Positions 16,086 through 25,450 of a stretch of DNA of 64,000 nt are shown here, piece by piece. Source of the DNA: Acetobacter fallax (GTDB lineage: Bacteria; Pseudomonadota; Alphaproteobacteria; Acetobacterales; Acetobacteraceae); NCBI RefSeq assembly GCF_011516735.1, contig NZ_WOSX01000010.1, positions 1-64,000 of the forward strand, read 5' to 3'. How positions within the stretch are numbered: the stretch's first letter is position 1; each line of letters starts with the position of its first letter. The notes under the pieces were generated by a model. That model searched no databases, had not been told where the DNA came from, and saw only the letters and a program-made list of their open reading frames with translations. The translations under genes were made by a program, and so were the position numbers.

Positions 16086-18265
16086 CAACAAGATCCGGCA
16101 CGGAAACCGCCAGCACGGGGGCAGCCGACATGGATGCAGTCAGTCCGCTGGCACGGTTTCCCGCCCTGCCGCCCGAAGCACCGATGCGGATGGACGCGCA
16201 GGATCTTCATGCCGCGCCTGACAGGCACGGACGCGACCATGCCCCGGAAACCGAACCCAGGCTGATCGCGCTCCGACGGTTCTCCGTGATCGGCTCCGCC
16301 ATGGCGCTGACCGCTTACGGCGCGTACCAGATGCACCTCGTGCTGGATGCCAACGGCGCCTCCGTGCTCGGCGTCATCATGCAGATCCTGTTCGTCGCCC
16401 TGTTTCTCTGGATCGCCCTGGCGTTCACATCCTCCATCGCCGGCTTCTTCTCGCTGCTGACCCGGGGCGGCCTCGGTCTGGGCATCCACGCGGACGGGCC
16501 TCTGCCCTCCCTGCGCACCCGTATCGCGCTGCTGATGCCAACCTACAACGAAGACCCGCACCGCGTGATGGCCGGTCTGCGCGCCATCCACGCCAGCCTG
16601 CGGGAAACCGGTCAGGCCGGGGTCTTCGACATCTTCATCCTGTCGGATACGACAAACCCCGATGTCTGGATCGCCGAAGAAGCCGCTTTCCTCGATCTGC
16701 GCCGCGATACAGGCGATAACACCCATATTTTCTACCGCCGCCGGGCGAAAAACATCGAGCGCAAAGCCGGCAATGTCGGCGAATGGGTCCGCCGTTTCGG
16801 CAAAGCCTACCCGCTGATGGTGACCCTGGACGCCGATTCCGTCATGGACGGCCGCACCCTCGTCCGAATCGCCGCCGCGATGGAACGAAACCCCGATGTC
16901 GGCCTGATCCAGACCCTCCCCATCATCGCAGGCGGAACCACGCTGTTCGCCCGCATGCAGCAATTCGCAGGCCGCGTTTACGGACCGCTCATCGCCCACG
17001 GCATCGCCTGGTGGCACGGCGCGGCCAGCAATTACTGGGGCCACAACGCTGTCATCCGCACAGCCGCCTTCGCCGAACAGGCCGGCCTGCCCCACCTCCC
17101 GGGACGCAAACCCTTCGGCGGCCACATTCTCAGCCACGATTTTGTCGAGGCCGCCCTCATGCGGCGCGGCGGCTGGGCCATTCACATGGTCCCCGCCCTG
17201 CTCGGCTCCTACGAAGAAAGCCCGCCCTCGCTAACCGATGTTGCCATCCGCGACCGCCGCTGGTGTCAGGGCAATCTTCAGCACTACAAAGTCGTCCCCA
17301 CAAAAGGCCTGCACTGGCTGAGCCGCCTGCACATGCTCATGGGCATCGGCTCCTATGTCACCTCACCGCTCTGGCTGGTCTTCCTGCTGGTCGGCATCCT
17401 CATCTCCCTGCAGGCCCGCTTCGTGCGGCCGGAATATTTCGGCGACACGAAAACCCTCTACCCGCACTGGCCCCAGGTCGATCCAATCCAGGCGAAATTC
17501 GTGTTCATGGCCACCATGGGCATCCTGCTGGCACCAAAGCTCTTCGCTTACATCGCCCTGATGTTCGACAGAACGACGCTCAGGGAATGCGGTGGCGCGG
17601 CCCGAACCGCGGCGTCCGTGCTGGTCGAAACGCTGATCGGCGGCCTGATTGCCCCGATCGCCATGCTCATCCAGACAACCGGCGTGATCTCCATTCTGAG
17701 CGGTCAGGATTCCGGCTGGAACGCCCAGAGACGCGATGACGGCCGTATTCCCCTGGGCATTATCGTCCGCGGCTACTGGCGGTTCACCCTGTTCGGCCTC
17801 ATCCTCGGCGCCTGCGCCTGGGCCGTCTCCCTGGCGCTGTTCCTCTGGATGACGCCGGTTCTGCTCGGTCTGGTGCTGGCAATTCCTCTGGCGGCCCTCA
17901 CGGCAAGCCGCGATGCCGGCCAGGCCCTGCGTCGCGCCGGCCTCCTGCTCGTGCCGGAAGAAACGATGCCACCGGACGTGCTGGTGAAAGCCTCCCAGGC
18001 CCTGGCCCTCCCGGAACCCGCCCGCCCGCAGGACGCTCTGGTCGCTCTGCGAACCAGTCCCTCCCTGATGGCCAGTCACCGCGCCATGCTGCCGCCGCCA
18101 CGCCAGCCCGGCGACCCGATCGATCCGGACTGCCTCGTAGGACTGCTCAAACTTCAGGAAGCCCGCTCGCTCTCCGATGCCGACGTCAGACTGACCCCAA
18201 AAGAAAAAGCCGCGGCCCTCACAGATGCCCGCAGCCTGGACCGCCTGCTTTCCCTCCCCGGCTGA
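16061..18265 (+). CDS. opgH: Glucans biosynthesis glucosyltransferase OpgH
   Basis: Inner-membrane GT2-family transferase that polymerises UDP-glucose into the beta-glucan backbone. Hydrophobic segments flank a large cytoplasmic catalytic domain with LLMPTYNEDPHRVMAGLRA, the DXD-type VTLDADSVMDG, GRVYGPLIAHGIAWWHGAASNYWGHN, GGHILSHDFVEAALMRRGGW, and the acceptor/processivity motif RDRRWCQGNLQH. Further membrane helices run from about 420 to 620. At 734 residues it is somewhat shorter than E. coli OpgH (about 850), with shorter termini. It overlaps the preceding opgG/opgD gene. Confidence 0.95.
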   Translation: MGISLDTITTRSGTETASTGAADMDAVSPLARFPALPPEAPMRMDAQDLHAAPDRHGRDHAPETEPRLIALRRFSVIGSAMALTAYGAYQMHLVLDANGASVLGVIMQILFVALFLWIALAFTSSIAGFFSLLTRGGLGLGIHADGPLPSLRTRIALLMPTYNEDPHRVMAGLRAIHASLRETGQAGVFDIFILSDTTNPDVWIAEEAAFLDLRRDTGDNTHIFYRRRAKNIERKAGNVGEWVRRFGKAYPLMVTLDADSVMDGRTLVRIAAAMERNPDVGLIQTLPIIAGGTTLFARMQQFAGRVYGPLIAHGIAWWHGAASNYWGHNAVIRTAAFAEQAGLPHLPGRKPFGGHILSHDFVEAALMRRGGWAIHMVPALLGSYEESPPSLTDVAIRDRRWCQGNLQHYKVVPTKGLHWLSRLHMLMGIGSYVTSPLWLVFLLVGILISLQARFVRPEYFGDTKTLYPHWPQVDPIQAKFVFMATMGILLAPKLFAYIALMFDRTTLRECGGAARTAASVLVETLIGGLIAPIAMLIQTTGVISILSGQDSGWNAQRRDDGRIPLGIIVRGYWRFTLFGLILGACAWAVSLALFLWMTPVLLGLVLAIPLAALTASRDAGQALRRAGLLLVPEETMPPDVLVKASQALALPEPARPQDALVALRTSPSLMASHRAMLPPPRQPGDPIDPDCLVGLLKLQEARSLSDADVRLTPKEKAAALTDARSLDRLLSLPG

Positions 18266-18289
18266 CTCCGGCCTCGGAAGCAGATCCGG

Positions 18290-18572
18290 GCTCCGCGCCC
18301 GACTTCGCCGGTCTTTCCCAGGGCTTTGCCCTGGAACCCACCAAAGGTCACAGACCTCTGGAAACCATTTATGATCAACAAATCAGGGTGCAGGGGCCTG
18401 CGGTCCCTGCCGGGTTCGGGCAGAGCCCGGTCTTCCGCCAGCCCTTTGAAAAATCACAGATCAACACGTAACGATAACAGAGCCCTTCCAAAGGCCCGCG
18501 ACTTTTGGCGGAATGGGGGGCGGAACGCCGCGGCTCTCTTTCCGCGTGTCAGTCTCAACGCTGGCGGGTATT
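18290..18572. repeat. Modular palindromic repeat, copy 3
   Basis: Contains CCAGGGC/GCCCTGG, CCAAAGGTC with an imperfect partner (GACCTCTGG), GCAGGG/CCCTGC and GGGCAGAGCCCGG stem-loops. A tail with CTCTCTTTCCG and TCAGTCTCAACGC matches copy 1. The rest of the gap to 18827 has no gene that I can support; TTGCGAATGCAAG at 18714-18726 is a weak iron-box-like half site upstream of bfr. Confidence 0.88.
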
Positions 18573-18827
18573 GGCTATCTGTGAACCGGAACCAATCCCT
18601 TCAGCACTCCGGATCATCCCCTCCATAAAAGTCGCGCAAAGAGCAAATCCCACTGCAACCAGTATCCGCACAGTCATGAAACAAACATCCATTCCCTCAC
18701 CAGTTGCGAATGCAAGTCACTTCTTGTATTACCTTGATAAAACTACATTTTTTTGATTGCGCGCACCCGGAAATCCAGTGTAGAGGCAATCCATTCCCCT
18801 TAATCCATTCCGCCAGGACGTATAACC

Positions 18828-19316
18828 ATGCCCATCAAAGACCCGAAGATCATCGAGCATCTGAACACGCAACTCACCAACGAGCTGACAGCCATCAATC
18901 AGTATTTTCTCCATGCCCGCACCCTGCGCCACTGGGGCGTGACGCTGCTCGGCAAGAAAGAATACGAAGAATCAATCGAGGAAATGCGCCACGCCGACCT
19001 GCTGATCGAGCGCATCCTTTACCTGGGCGGTCTGCCGAATGTGCAGCGGCTGAACACCATTCTGGTGGGCCAGGACGTCAAGGAAATCCTCGAATGTGAT
19101 CTCAAGCTCGAAGAAAAGGCGATCGGCGATCTGCGTGAAGGCATCGCATATTGCGAAAGCGTCCGCGATTACGTGTCGCGTGATCTTTTCGTAAAGATCC
19201 TCGAAAACGAAGAAGAGCATGAAGACTTCCTCGACCGTCAGTTCGACCTCATCAGACAGGTCGGTATCGAACGCTACATCCACCTGAACTCCGCGCCTGC
19301 TCCCGAGCAGGGCTAA
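18828..19316 (+). CDS. bfr: Bacterioferritin
   Basis: Stores iron as a 24-subunit shell in the cytoplasm. All diiron ferroxidase ligands are present: Glu19 (NELTAINQYF), Glu52 and His55 (EEMRHAD), Glu95 region (DLKLEEKA), and Glu/His in LENEEEHEDFLDRQ. Met53 supplies the inter-subunit heme ligand, marking it as a heme-containing Bfr rather than a plain ferritin. At 162 residues it has the standard length. No bacterioferritin-associated ferredoxin (bfd) is adjacent. An inverted repeat at 19331-19359 just after the stop may end transcription. The convergent neighbour has a Fur-like operator. Confidence 0.97.
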   Translation: MPIKDPKIIEHLNTQLTNELTAINQYFLHARTLRHWGVTLLGKKEYEESIEEMRHADLLIERILYLGGLPNVQRLNTILVGQDVKEILECDLKLEEKAIGDLREGIAYCESVRDYVSRDLFVKILENEEEHEDFLDRQFDLIRQVGIERYIHLNSAPAPEQG

Positions 19317-19320
19317 GTCT

Positions 19321-19977
19321 TCACACTGACTGGCCGCACGCGCCCACCGCGTGCGGCCAGAGGACATGGGTGATGCCCATGTCCTGGTCACGCCACCGCG
19401 CAAGCGTGACCAGTGAGGCCGCCGCAACAGACACATCCTCGTGATCATCACCCGGTGTCACCGCGGCGTCCCTCCGTCCTTTAGCGGACTCAAACCCCAT
19501 CACAGACGACTCTGACGGGAACGACTCAGGCCGGGCCGATTCCGCGATGCCAGTCGTCCGTCGCAGCCAGTATCCCGCTGCGGCAAGACATGCTCCCAGC
19601 TGCGTCACCGCGGCCGCAAAGGGCGCCAGCACATGATGATGTGAAAAGACCGGGCGCAGCGCAGACCTCACCGCGGACTCATCGCCCTTCTGTGCCGCTG
19701 CCGTCGCTTCAAGAAGCTGATGCTCTGTCCTGCTGATATCCCGACAGCCACGCATCCGCACATCAAGCGGCGTCATTCCCAGCCCCGAAAGACGGTCCAG
19801 GGCCATACGAAACGCTGCCCCCAGCGATTCCGCATCTTTTCGAAAGCAGGAATTATCCAGAGAGCCAAACCCCAGCCGGCAAAAGGGCCGGCCAGGCCCC
19901 ACAAAACAGCGCAGCATCCACACAGCCATCCGCTCGTCGCCGGACAGATCAGTCAGAATATCGGAAATTGCGATCAT
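19321..19977 (-). CDS. Hypothetical protein, probably iron-regulated
   Basis: A 218-residue soluble protein of unknown family. Notable stretches are ILTDLSGDERMAVWMLRCF near the start, PLDVRMRGCRDISRTEHQLLEA (a possible helical bundle), a HHHVLAPFAAAVTQLG segment, and a C-terminal DDHEDVSVAAASLVTLARWR. No signal peptide is seen. ATG 19977 is preceded by AAGGG; a TTG farther upstream (20037) falls within the operator and is unlikely. The Fur-like palindrome at 20028-20050 lies about 50 bases before the start, so repression by iron is a reasonable inference. It converges on bfr with only four bases between stops. Confidence 0.75.
   Translation of the reverse strand: MIAISDILTDLSGDERMAVWMLRCFVGPGRPFCRLGFGSLDNSCFRKDAESLGAAFRMALDRLSGLGMTPLDVRMRGCRDISRTEHQLLEATAAAQKGDESAVRSALRPVFSHHHVLAPFAAAVTQLGACLAAAGYWLRRTTGIAESARPESFPSESSVMGFESAKGRRDAAVTPGDDHEDVSVAAASLVTLARWRDQDMGITHVLWPHAVGACGQSV
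19331..19359. terminator. GC-rich inverted repeat after bfr
   Basis: An 11-bp perfect stem, TGGCCGCACGC and GCGTGCGGCCA, with a 7-base loop, 15 bases after the bfr stop. There is no T-run, so rho-independent termination is plausible but unproven. It lies inside the 3' end of the opposing gene. Confidence 0.5.
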
Positions 19978-20027
19978 GGCACCCTTCGGGCCGCTGGCCC
20001 GCTCCCTGTCGTGATGCCTCACCTTAA

Positions 20028-20050
20028 TTGCAAACAATTCTCATTTGCAA
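20028..20050 (-). promoter_or_regulatory. Fur-like operator
   Basis: Inverted repeat TTGCAAA (20028-20034) and TTTGCAA (20044-20050) around a 9-base centre. Read on the minus strand it is TTGCAAATGAGAATTG..., closely resembling Fur boxes of the GCAAATGAGAATNATTTGC type. It sits upstream of the unknown gene starting at 19977. Confidence 0.75.
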
Positions 20051-20179
20051 ATTAAAAAACACCGCCTGCTGATATTCTGCCCCGTGCCGCACAGACCTGC
20101 GGATACAAAGCAGCCTCCTCCTGGGTCCTCCCCACATCCCACCAGAGGCGCGTCTCCGGAAAGGCGCTGTTCGCGTGAC

Positions 20180-20375
20180 GTGTTGATCTGTGATTTTTGC
20201 AGAATCCGGGCTCTGCCCGAACCTGGCAGGGACCGCAGGCCCCTGCACCCCGATTGATGAATAATAAAATGGTTTCCAAAGGTCCGTGACCTTTGGTGGG
20301 TTCCAGGGCAAAGCCCTGGGAGGGAGCCAGCACTTAAGGCGAACAGAGCCTTTGCCGGATTCCACGGCAGAGCCC
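20180..20375. repeat. Modular palindromic repeat, copy 4 (inverted)
   Basis: Inverted orientation relative to copies 2 and 3, with the stem-loops GGGCTCTGCCC, GCAGGGACCGCAGGCCCCTGC, CCAAAGGTC/GACCTTTGG (one mismatch) and CCAGGGC/GCCCTGG. It separates the Fur-box gene from the 3' end of comEC. Confidence 0.88.
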
Positions 20376-20404
20376 TGCCATTCCTTCCCGATCCACGCGG
20401 AAAA

Positions 20405-22720
20405 CTACTCCTCCTGCGCCAGCGGCAGATTGGGAACCCCATGTCCCCCCGGCCGCATCACCCACAAACGTTGCCCCGACCACGACCGGTCCGACACCAC
20501 ACGGATACCCCCGGACCGCAACCAGACCGCCTGCGCCCCCTCCCGCCAGACCGTGAACCGGTCCAGGGTCCGCACTCCCGGACAGGAACGCCGCGCGGGG
20601 CTGACCGTCACAAAAAGATCCATTCCCGCACAGACGTTATCCGGCAATCGCACGTCCCCGTCCGAGTGATCCTCCGCACGCAGAAGCACAGACCAGTCCC
20701 CCCGCGAGATCACACACACACCGGGAGCACCCTCTTCCCGACAGGACACCTCACCATCCGCCGTCCCGCCACCAGCCGGCAGATCCGCCAGCGGACGCGC
20801 AAAAGCCCGCGACAAAGCATCCCGCTCAAACCACGCATCCCGCGACCGCCCCACAATCAGCAACCGCCCGCCATCACGAACCGCCACGAGGCCACCATCC
20901 GGCGCAACCACCAGATCAGGGAGGGGCGTCAGAAACGGTGACAGAAACCCGACCAGAACCGGCGCAAGACCAAGGAGACGCCAGCGCCGCGTCCAGAGAC
21001 AAAGCCAGCACAGCCCCAGTAAAAACGTGGCCAGTCCCCATCCCGGCGTCAGCGGCACCGCAATCCGCGCCGCAGGCCAGGACGCCACCTCCCGCGCAGA
21101 CCAGACAATCGCATGAATGCCCCAGCCCATCGGCACAAACATCAGGGCATCCAGATGAAACGGCATCAGCAGGAGCCCCAGCAGCCCCGCCGGCATCACC
21201 CATAAGGCCGTCAGCGGCACCGCCATCAGATTCGCAACGACAAAAAACGGCTGAATCTCCCCAAAATGCGCCATCGACACCGGTAGCGTCGCCACGCCAG
21301 CAAGAAGACTGGTCAGCGCAAGCATGACGATATGCACAAACAACCGCTGCCTCAGTCCCCCTTCGCCATACAGTCGCATCAATGGCCGACGCAGAACCTC
21401 ATAGCCTGCAATCAGCCCCATCACCGCCGCGAAAGACATCTGAAACGGAACATCCAGCAATACAGACGGCCCCGTCAGCAGCAACAGTGCCGCCGCAACC
21501 GCAAGCCCCCGCATCGACGCAGCCCTGCGCCCGGTCACAAGCGCCAGCACAACAAGCGCCGCCATCGCCAGACTGCGCAGCGCCGGCAGATGAAGCCCCG
21601 TCAGAACGACATAAATCGCTCCGCCCAGCAGCCCCGCCAGAGCGGAAATTTCCTTGCATGGCCAGCGCAGCGCCGCCCATTCCACAGACACCAGCCCATA
21701 CCGCGTGACGGCCACAATCAGCCCCACGACAATGCCAAGATGAAGCCCCGCCACAGCCAGCAGATGCGACAATCCGGAAGCCGCAAACGCATCCCTGTCG
21801 GAAGCAGGAATGGCTGCGGACTGCCCCGCCAGTAACGTCGCGCCGATCGCACCATCCGTTCCGGGCAGCACCGACATCACGCGGTCCGCCACACCCTCAC
21901 GCAGCCGTTCAAGAAACATCCGGCCAGCAGCACCATTCCGGCCACGACCGGTTTCACCCGCCGCCGGCTCCCCTGCATCTCCCTCAGCGGAAACAGCGCT
22001 TCCCTCAGGCGCAGCCCCCGCCTGATCCGCCGGAACAGTATTCTCAACCGGAGCAAACCCCGCCCGACCCAGCGCCCGACCCGTACCGGCAAGGCCGCCG
22101 AACCAGGCCTCACGCTGCATATCCCGCGTCCCGGGCATCACCGGAAAAGGCGGCGCAGACAGGAGCGCCCGCACCTGCAACCTGTCACCCGGCCCGAAAA
22201 CCAGATCGTCATCATTCCGCAACCGGATTTTCAGGGAGCGCCGAAGGGGAGCCATTCCGGCATCAAGCCAGGTGTCAAACCGCACATCACCCAGAGTGAC
22301 GCGACGACTGCCCGGATCACCCGTCGCGCGGGACGGCAGCTGATCGACCGACAGAACCCGGCCCGTCAGAATCACCCCGCGTCGCGGCAGTTCCGGCATC
22401 TGCGCCGCCCGATGCCCCTCGCTCCAGGCCGCCAGAAACCCAAGCGAAACACAGAGCAGAGCACAGCCGGCAATCCGCCCCGACAGACGCCACCAGCCAG
22501 CAAAAAGAACAGGAAAAGAAAGAAACAGCCCGATAACAGCCAGCCAGGGAGATGGCTCGTATCGGGGCTGAAACCAGGCCAGCACACCCAGTGCCAGCCC
22601 GACCGGAAGCCAGAGCGGCAACCGGTGGCGTTCGGAAAGAAGAAGCGCCTGAAAACGATCCGGCAGCGACCCACTCACCCGAATCAGCCTCCATAACCTC
22701 ATGCCCGGGCAGACAGGCAC
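20405..22720 (-). CDS. comEC: ComEC/Rec2 family DNA uptake channel protein
   Basis: Inner-membrane channel for single-stranded DNA in natural competence. The order is N-terminal membrane helices with a DUF4131/OB-like region (about 60-260), then the competence domain with the diagnostic ASGLSHLLAVAGLHLGIVVGLI and TGLHLPALRSLAMAALVVL, then a short C-terminal segment (VVAPDGGLVAVRDGGRLLIVG). The C-terminus lacks an HxHxDH metallo-beta-lactamase motif, as is common in the alphaproteobacterial form. Length 771. Starts are ATG 22720 or ATG 22702 (MRLWRLIRVSG). No other competence gene is adjacent; the preceding gene, 34 bases upstream, encodes a glycosyltransferase-associated repeat protein. Confidence 0.92.
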   Translation of the reverse strand: MPVCPGMRLWRLIRVSGSLPDRFQALLLSERHRLPLWLPVGLALGVLAWFQPRYEPSPWLAVIGLFLSFPVLFAGWWRLSGRIAGCALLCVSLGFLAAWSEGHRAAQMPELPRRGVILTGRVLSVDQLPSRATGDPGSRRVTLGDVRFDTWLDAGMAPLRRSLKIRLRNDDDLVFGPGDRLQVRALLSAPPFPVMPGTRDMQREAWFGGLAGTGRALGRAGFAPVENTVPADQAGAAPEGSAVSAEGDAGEPAAGETGRGRNGAAGRMFLERLREGVADRVMSVLPGTDGAIGATLLAGQSAAIPASDRDAFAASGLSHLLAVAGLHLGIVVGLIVAVTRYGLVSVEWAALRWPCKEISALAGLLGGAIYVVLTGLHLPALRSLAMAALVVLALVTGRRAASMRGLAVAAALLLLTGPSVLLDVPFQMSFAAVMGLIAGYEVLRRPLMRLYGEGGLRQRLFVHIVMLALTSLLAGVATLPVSMAHFGEIQPFFVVANLMAVPLTALWVMPAGLLGLLLMPFHLDALMFVPMGWGIHAIVWSAREVASWPAARIAVPLTPGWGLATFLLGLCWLCLWTRRWRLLGLAPVLVGFLSPFLTPLPDLVVAPDGGLVAVRDGGRLLIVGRSRDAWFERDALSRAFARPLADLPAGGGTADGEVSCREEGAPGVCVISRGDWSVLLRAEDHSDGDVRLPDNVCAGMDLFVTVSPARRSCPGVRTLDRFTVWREGAQAVWLRSGGIRVVSDRSWSGQRLWVMRPGGHGVPNLPLAQEE

Positions 22721-22754
22721 GGCACCCGGACAAAGAAGTTACCGCAAGGTGCCG

Positions 22755-23249
22755 TCAGGGAGCCAGCGGGCGACCTTCAAATGCGCCGAAAAACACATAG
22801 TGAAGGAACAGGTCGCCCTCATACCCGAGAAGATCCGGATTGACGGCCACGTAGGCCTTCCCGTCAAAGTGCGCATTCGGCCTGCGCCCTTCCTTGTAAC
22901 CAACCGTCCTGTAATGTGTGGCCGCGTCAACACCCGCACCCGCCACATCAGGATAAGCCGTCAGATACCATTCCGAATCAAAATACAGAGCATCACGCTG
23001 TGGCGGCACCTTCGGCCGGACAGGCTCGGCAACCTCAACAATCTCAATGATGTCATCTTCCGGCAGTGTGTCCGCTTTAACCGCACGCTTCCTGCCAGCC
23101 GCAGATTTCGCACTTCCGACAATCCCGGGCTCACCCCGGCGACCGGAAGACTTGGCTGGTGCCGGCTGCCGTGCCCCTGCATGGCTTGCTGATGTTTTCA
23201 CCCTGGCTCGTGCCACGCGTTCTTCTCCCCTAAGTCCCTGACGATCCAT
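22755..23249 (-). CDS. Short protein with FDxxYYLxxYPDV-type repeats
   Basis: A 164-residue protein with a basic, alanine-rich N-terminal half and an acidic linker (LPEDDIIEIVEVAEPV). The C-terminal half carries two related repeats: FDSEWYLTAYPDVAGAGVDA...HYRTVGYKEGRRPN and FDGKAYVAVNPDLLGYEGDLFLHYVFFGAFEGRPL. This repeat occurs beside or within polysaccharide-related glycosyltransferases in alphaproteobacteria; its function is not established. No transferase domain is present here. ATG start at 23249. It precedes comEC on the same strand and diverges from radA. Confidence 0.75.
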   Translation of the reverse strand: MDRQGLRGEERVARARVKTSASHAGARQPAPAKSSGRRGEPGIVGSAKSAAGRKRAVKADTLPEDDIIEIVEVAEPVRPKVPPQRDALYFDSEWYLTAYPDVAGAGVDAATHYRTVGYKEGRRPNAHFDGKAYVAVNPDLLGYEGDLFLHYVFFGAFEGRPLAP

Positions 23250-23360
23250 AAAAGATCACAGAGTGCAATGTTTATAGACCCGGCGGGGAAAGACAATGTT
23301 CCGCCGCAACAGATTCCCGTTAAAATACACTTAAACACAGACCCCGGAGGAAACTCTCTT

Positions 23361-24749
23361 TTGGCAAAACGTCCCGTTCACCGCTTTGTCTGCCAGACCT
23401 GCGGCGCCGTTTACCCTAAATGGAGCGGCAAATGCGAAGCCTGCGGCGAGTGGAACACCATCGTCGAAGAGAGCGTCGAACCCACAGTCTCCCGCGCCAG
23501 CCGCTCCAAAACCCGCCTCACCCTCACCGGTCTCGAAGGGCACGCGGCCCCTCCACCCAGAATCCATACCGATATCGCCGAACTCGACCGCGTCCTCGGC
23601 GGCGGCCTCGTCCCCGCCTCCGTCGTCCTCGTCGGCGGTGACCCCGGTATCGGCAAATCAACCCTCCTGCTGCAAACCGCCTGCCGCCTCGCCCGGACCG
23701 GACAACACGTCGTCTATATCTCCGGCGAAGAAGCCGTCGATCAGATCCGCATGCGCGCGCAAAGGCTGGAACTCGCCGCCCCGACCCTCCAGCTCGCCGC
23801 CTCCATCAACCTCTCCGATATCATGGCCACCCTCGACACCGAAAAACAGCTCGGCCTGGTCATCATCGATTCCATCCAGACCATGTGGCTCGACAGCATC
23901 GACAGCGCCCCCGGCTCCGTCGCCCAGGTCCGCGCCTGCGCCTTCGAACTCATCCGCCTCGCCAAAAAACGCGGTTTCGCCCTCATCCTCATCGGTCACG
24001 TCACCAAAGAAGGCGCCCTCGCCGGCCCCCGCGTCATGGAACACATGGTCGATGCCGTGATGTATTTCGAAGGCGATCGGGGCCACCAGTTCCGCATCCT
24101 CCGCGCCGCCAAAAACCGCTTCGGCGCCACCGACGAAATCGGCGTTTTCGCCATGACTGACCATGGCCTCATCGAAGTCCCCAACCCCTCCGCCCTCTTC
24201 CTCGCCGAACGACGCGGCAACATCGCCGGGTCAGCCGTGTTCGCCGGAATGGAAGGAACCAGACCCGTCCTCCTCGAAGTCCAGGCCCTCCTCTCGCCCA
24301 AAGCCGGGGACAGCAGCCCCCGCCGCGCCGTCGTCGGCTGGGACTCGGGCCGTCTCGGCATGCTCCTCGCCGTGCTCGAAACCCGTTGCGGCCTCAGGCT
24401 CTCAGCAATGGACGTCTACCTCAACTTCGCCGGCGGCCTCCGCGTCTCCGAACCCGCCGCCGACCTCGCCGTCGCCGCCGCCATCATCTCCGCCGCGACC
24501 GGCCACCCCACCTCCGCCGGCACCGTCTATTTCGGCGAAATCGGCCTCTCCGGCGAACTCCGCCAGGTCTCCCAGGCCGATCTCCGCCTCAAAGAAGCCG
24601 CCAAACTCGGCTTCAATACCGCCATCCTCCCCCGCCGCGTCGCCCGCGCCACCAACGCCACCGTCCGTCCCCCGCCAGGCCTCACCCTGAACGAACACGG
24701 ACACCTGTCAGACCTCGTCGCCATGATGACCGAAAATACGGAAGAGTGA
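23361..24749 (+). CDS. radA: DNA repair protein RadA/Sms
   Basis: RecA-like ATPase that promotes branch migration in recombination. It has a zinc finger with Cys11, Cys14, Cys25 and Cys28 (CQTCG...CEACG), Walker A GGDPGIGKST, the RadA signature KNRFGATDEIGVF, and a Lon-protease-like C-terminal domain (PAADLAVAAAIISAATGHP, FGEIGLSGELRQV). The start is taken as TTG 23361, because GGAGG lies at 23346-23350 and this gives the standard 462-residue protein beginning AKRPVHRFVCQTCG. The frame stays open upstream to 23268 but that stretch does not resemble RadA. Codons are extremely C-ending. Confidence 0.95.
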   Translation: MAKRPVHRFVCQTCGAVYPKWSGKCEACGEWNTIVEESVEPTVSRASRSKTRLTLTGLEGHAAPPPRIHTDIAELDRVLGGGLVPASVVLVGGDPGIGKSTLLLQTACRLARTGQHVVYISGEEAVDQIRMRAQRLELAAPTLQLAASINLSDIMATLDTEKQLGLVIIDSIQTMWLDSIDSAPGSVAQVRACAFELIRLAKKRGFALILIGHVTKEGALAGPRVMEHMVDAVMYFEGDRGHQFRILRAAKNRFGATDEIGVFAMTDHGLIEVPNPSALFLAERRGNIAGSAVFAGMEGTRPVLLEVQALLSPKAGDSSPRRAVVGWDSGRLGMLLAVLETRCGLRLSAMDVYLNFAGGLRVSEPAADLAVAAAIISAATGHPTSAGTVYFGEIGLSGELRQVSQADLRLKEAAKLGFNTAILPRRVARATNATVRPPPGLTLNEHGHLSDLVAMMTENTEE

Positions 24750-24879
24750 CGCCCCGGCACTGGCCGAACCCACTCACCCAGGCCGGCCTGATCATCACTC
24801 AGGGTTCGTGTCCGGCCCGCTCCCCCGATGGCGACGCCTCCTTCACTCCATATCCGAGGCAGAAATACGCAATTCAATG

Positions 24880-25265
24880 GCTCTGTTATCATTAAGGGCT
24901 GATCTGTGATTTTTTAAAGGGCTGGCGGAAGACCGGGCTCTGCCCGGACCCGGAAGGGGTTCGTCACGCGAAGGCGTGCTGTACGCGATGCCCCCTTCAC
25001 CCCGATCTGTTGATCAATTAAGCAGGTTTCCAGAGGCTCTGTTGTCATTAAGTATTGGCTCCTTCCCAGGGCTTTGCCCTGGAACCCACCAAAGGTCACA
25101 GACCTTTGGAAACCATTTTATTATGAATCAATCGGGGTGCAGGGGCCGTCGTGCGCAGCACGCCTTCGCGTGACGGTCCCTGCCGGGTTCGGGCAGAGCC
25201 CGGATTCTGCTAACCCTTTGAAAAATCACAGATCAAAACGTCATGACAACAGAGCCAGTTCAAAG
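24880..25265. repeat. Modular palindromic repeat, copy 5 (head-to-head pair)
   Basis: An inverted half unit at about 24888-25030 (GGGCTCTGCCCGG, then the CGTCACGCGAAGGCGTGC module) faces a direct full unit at about 25040-25260. In the direct unit an extra 30-base module, CGTCGTGCGCAGCACGCC...GTGACG, splits the GCAGGGGCC / GGTCCCTGC arm at 25147-25176. Nothing else is seen between radA and dgt. Confidence 0.9.
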
Positions 25266-25450
25266 CCCTGCGTGATACCCTCATCACAGGCCACGGCAGC
25301 CACGAAACCGCCAGTCTCGCTCTGAAACAGACCACGCAGGCATAACATTTCCTCCAATAGGGGATAGCCCCCGTATCCCCCAAACCTCGCCACCTCTCCC
25401 CAAACATGCTCAACTCCCCCTCGTAAGCACGACCACCACACGAGGACCGC

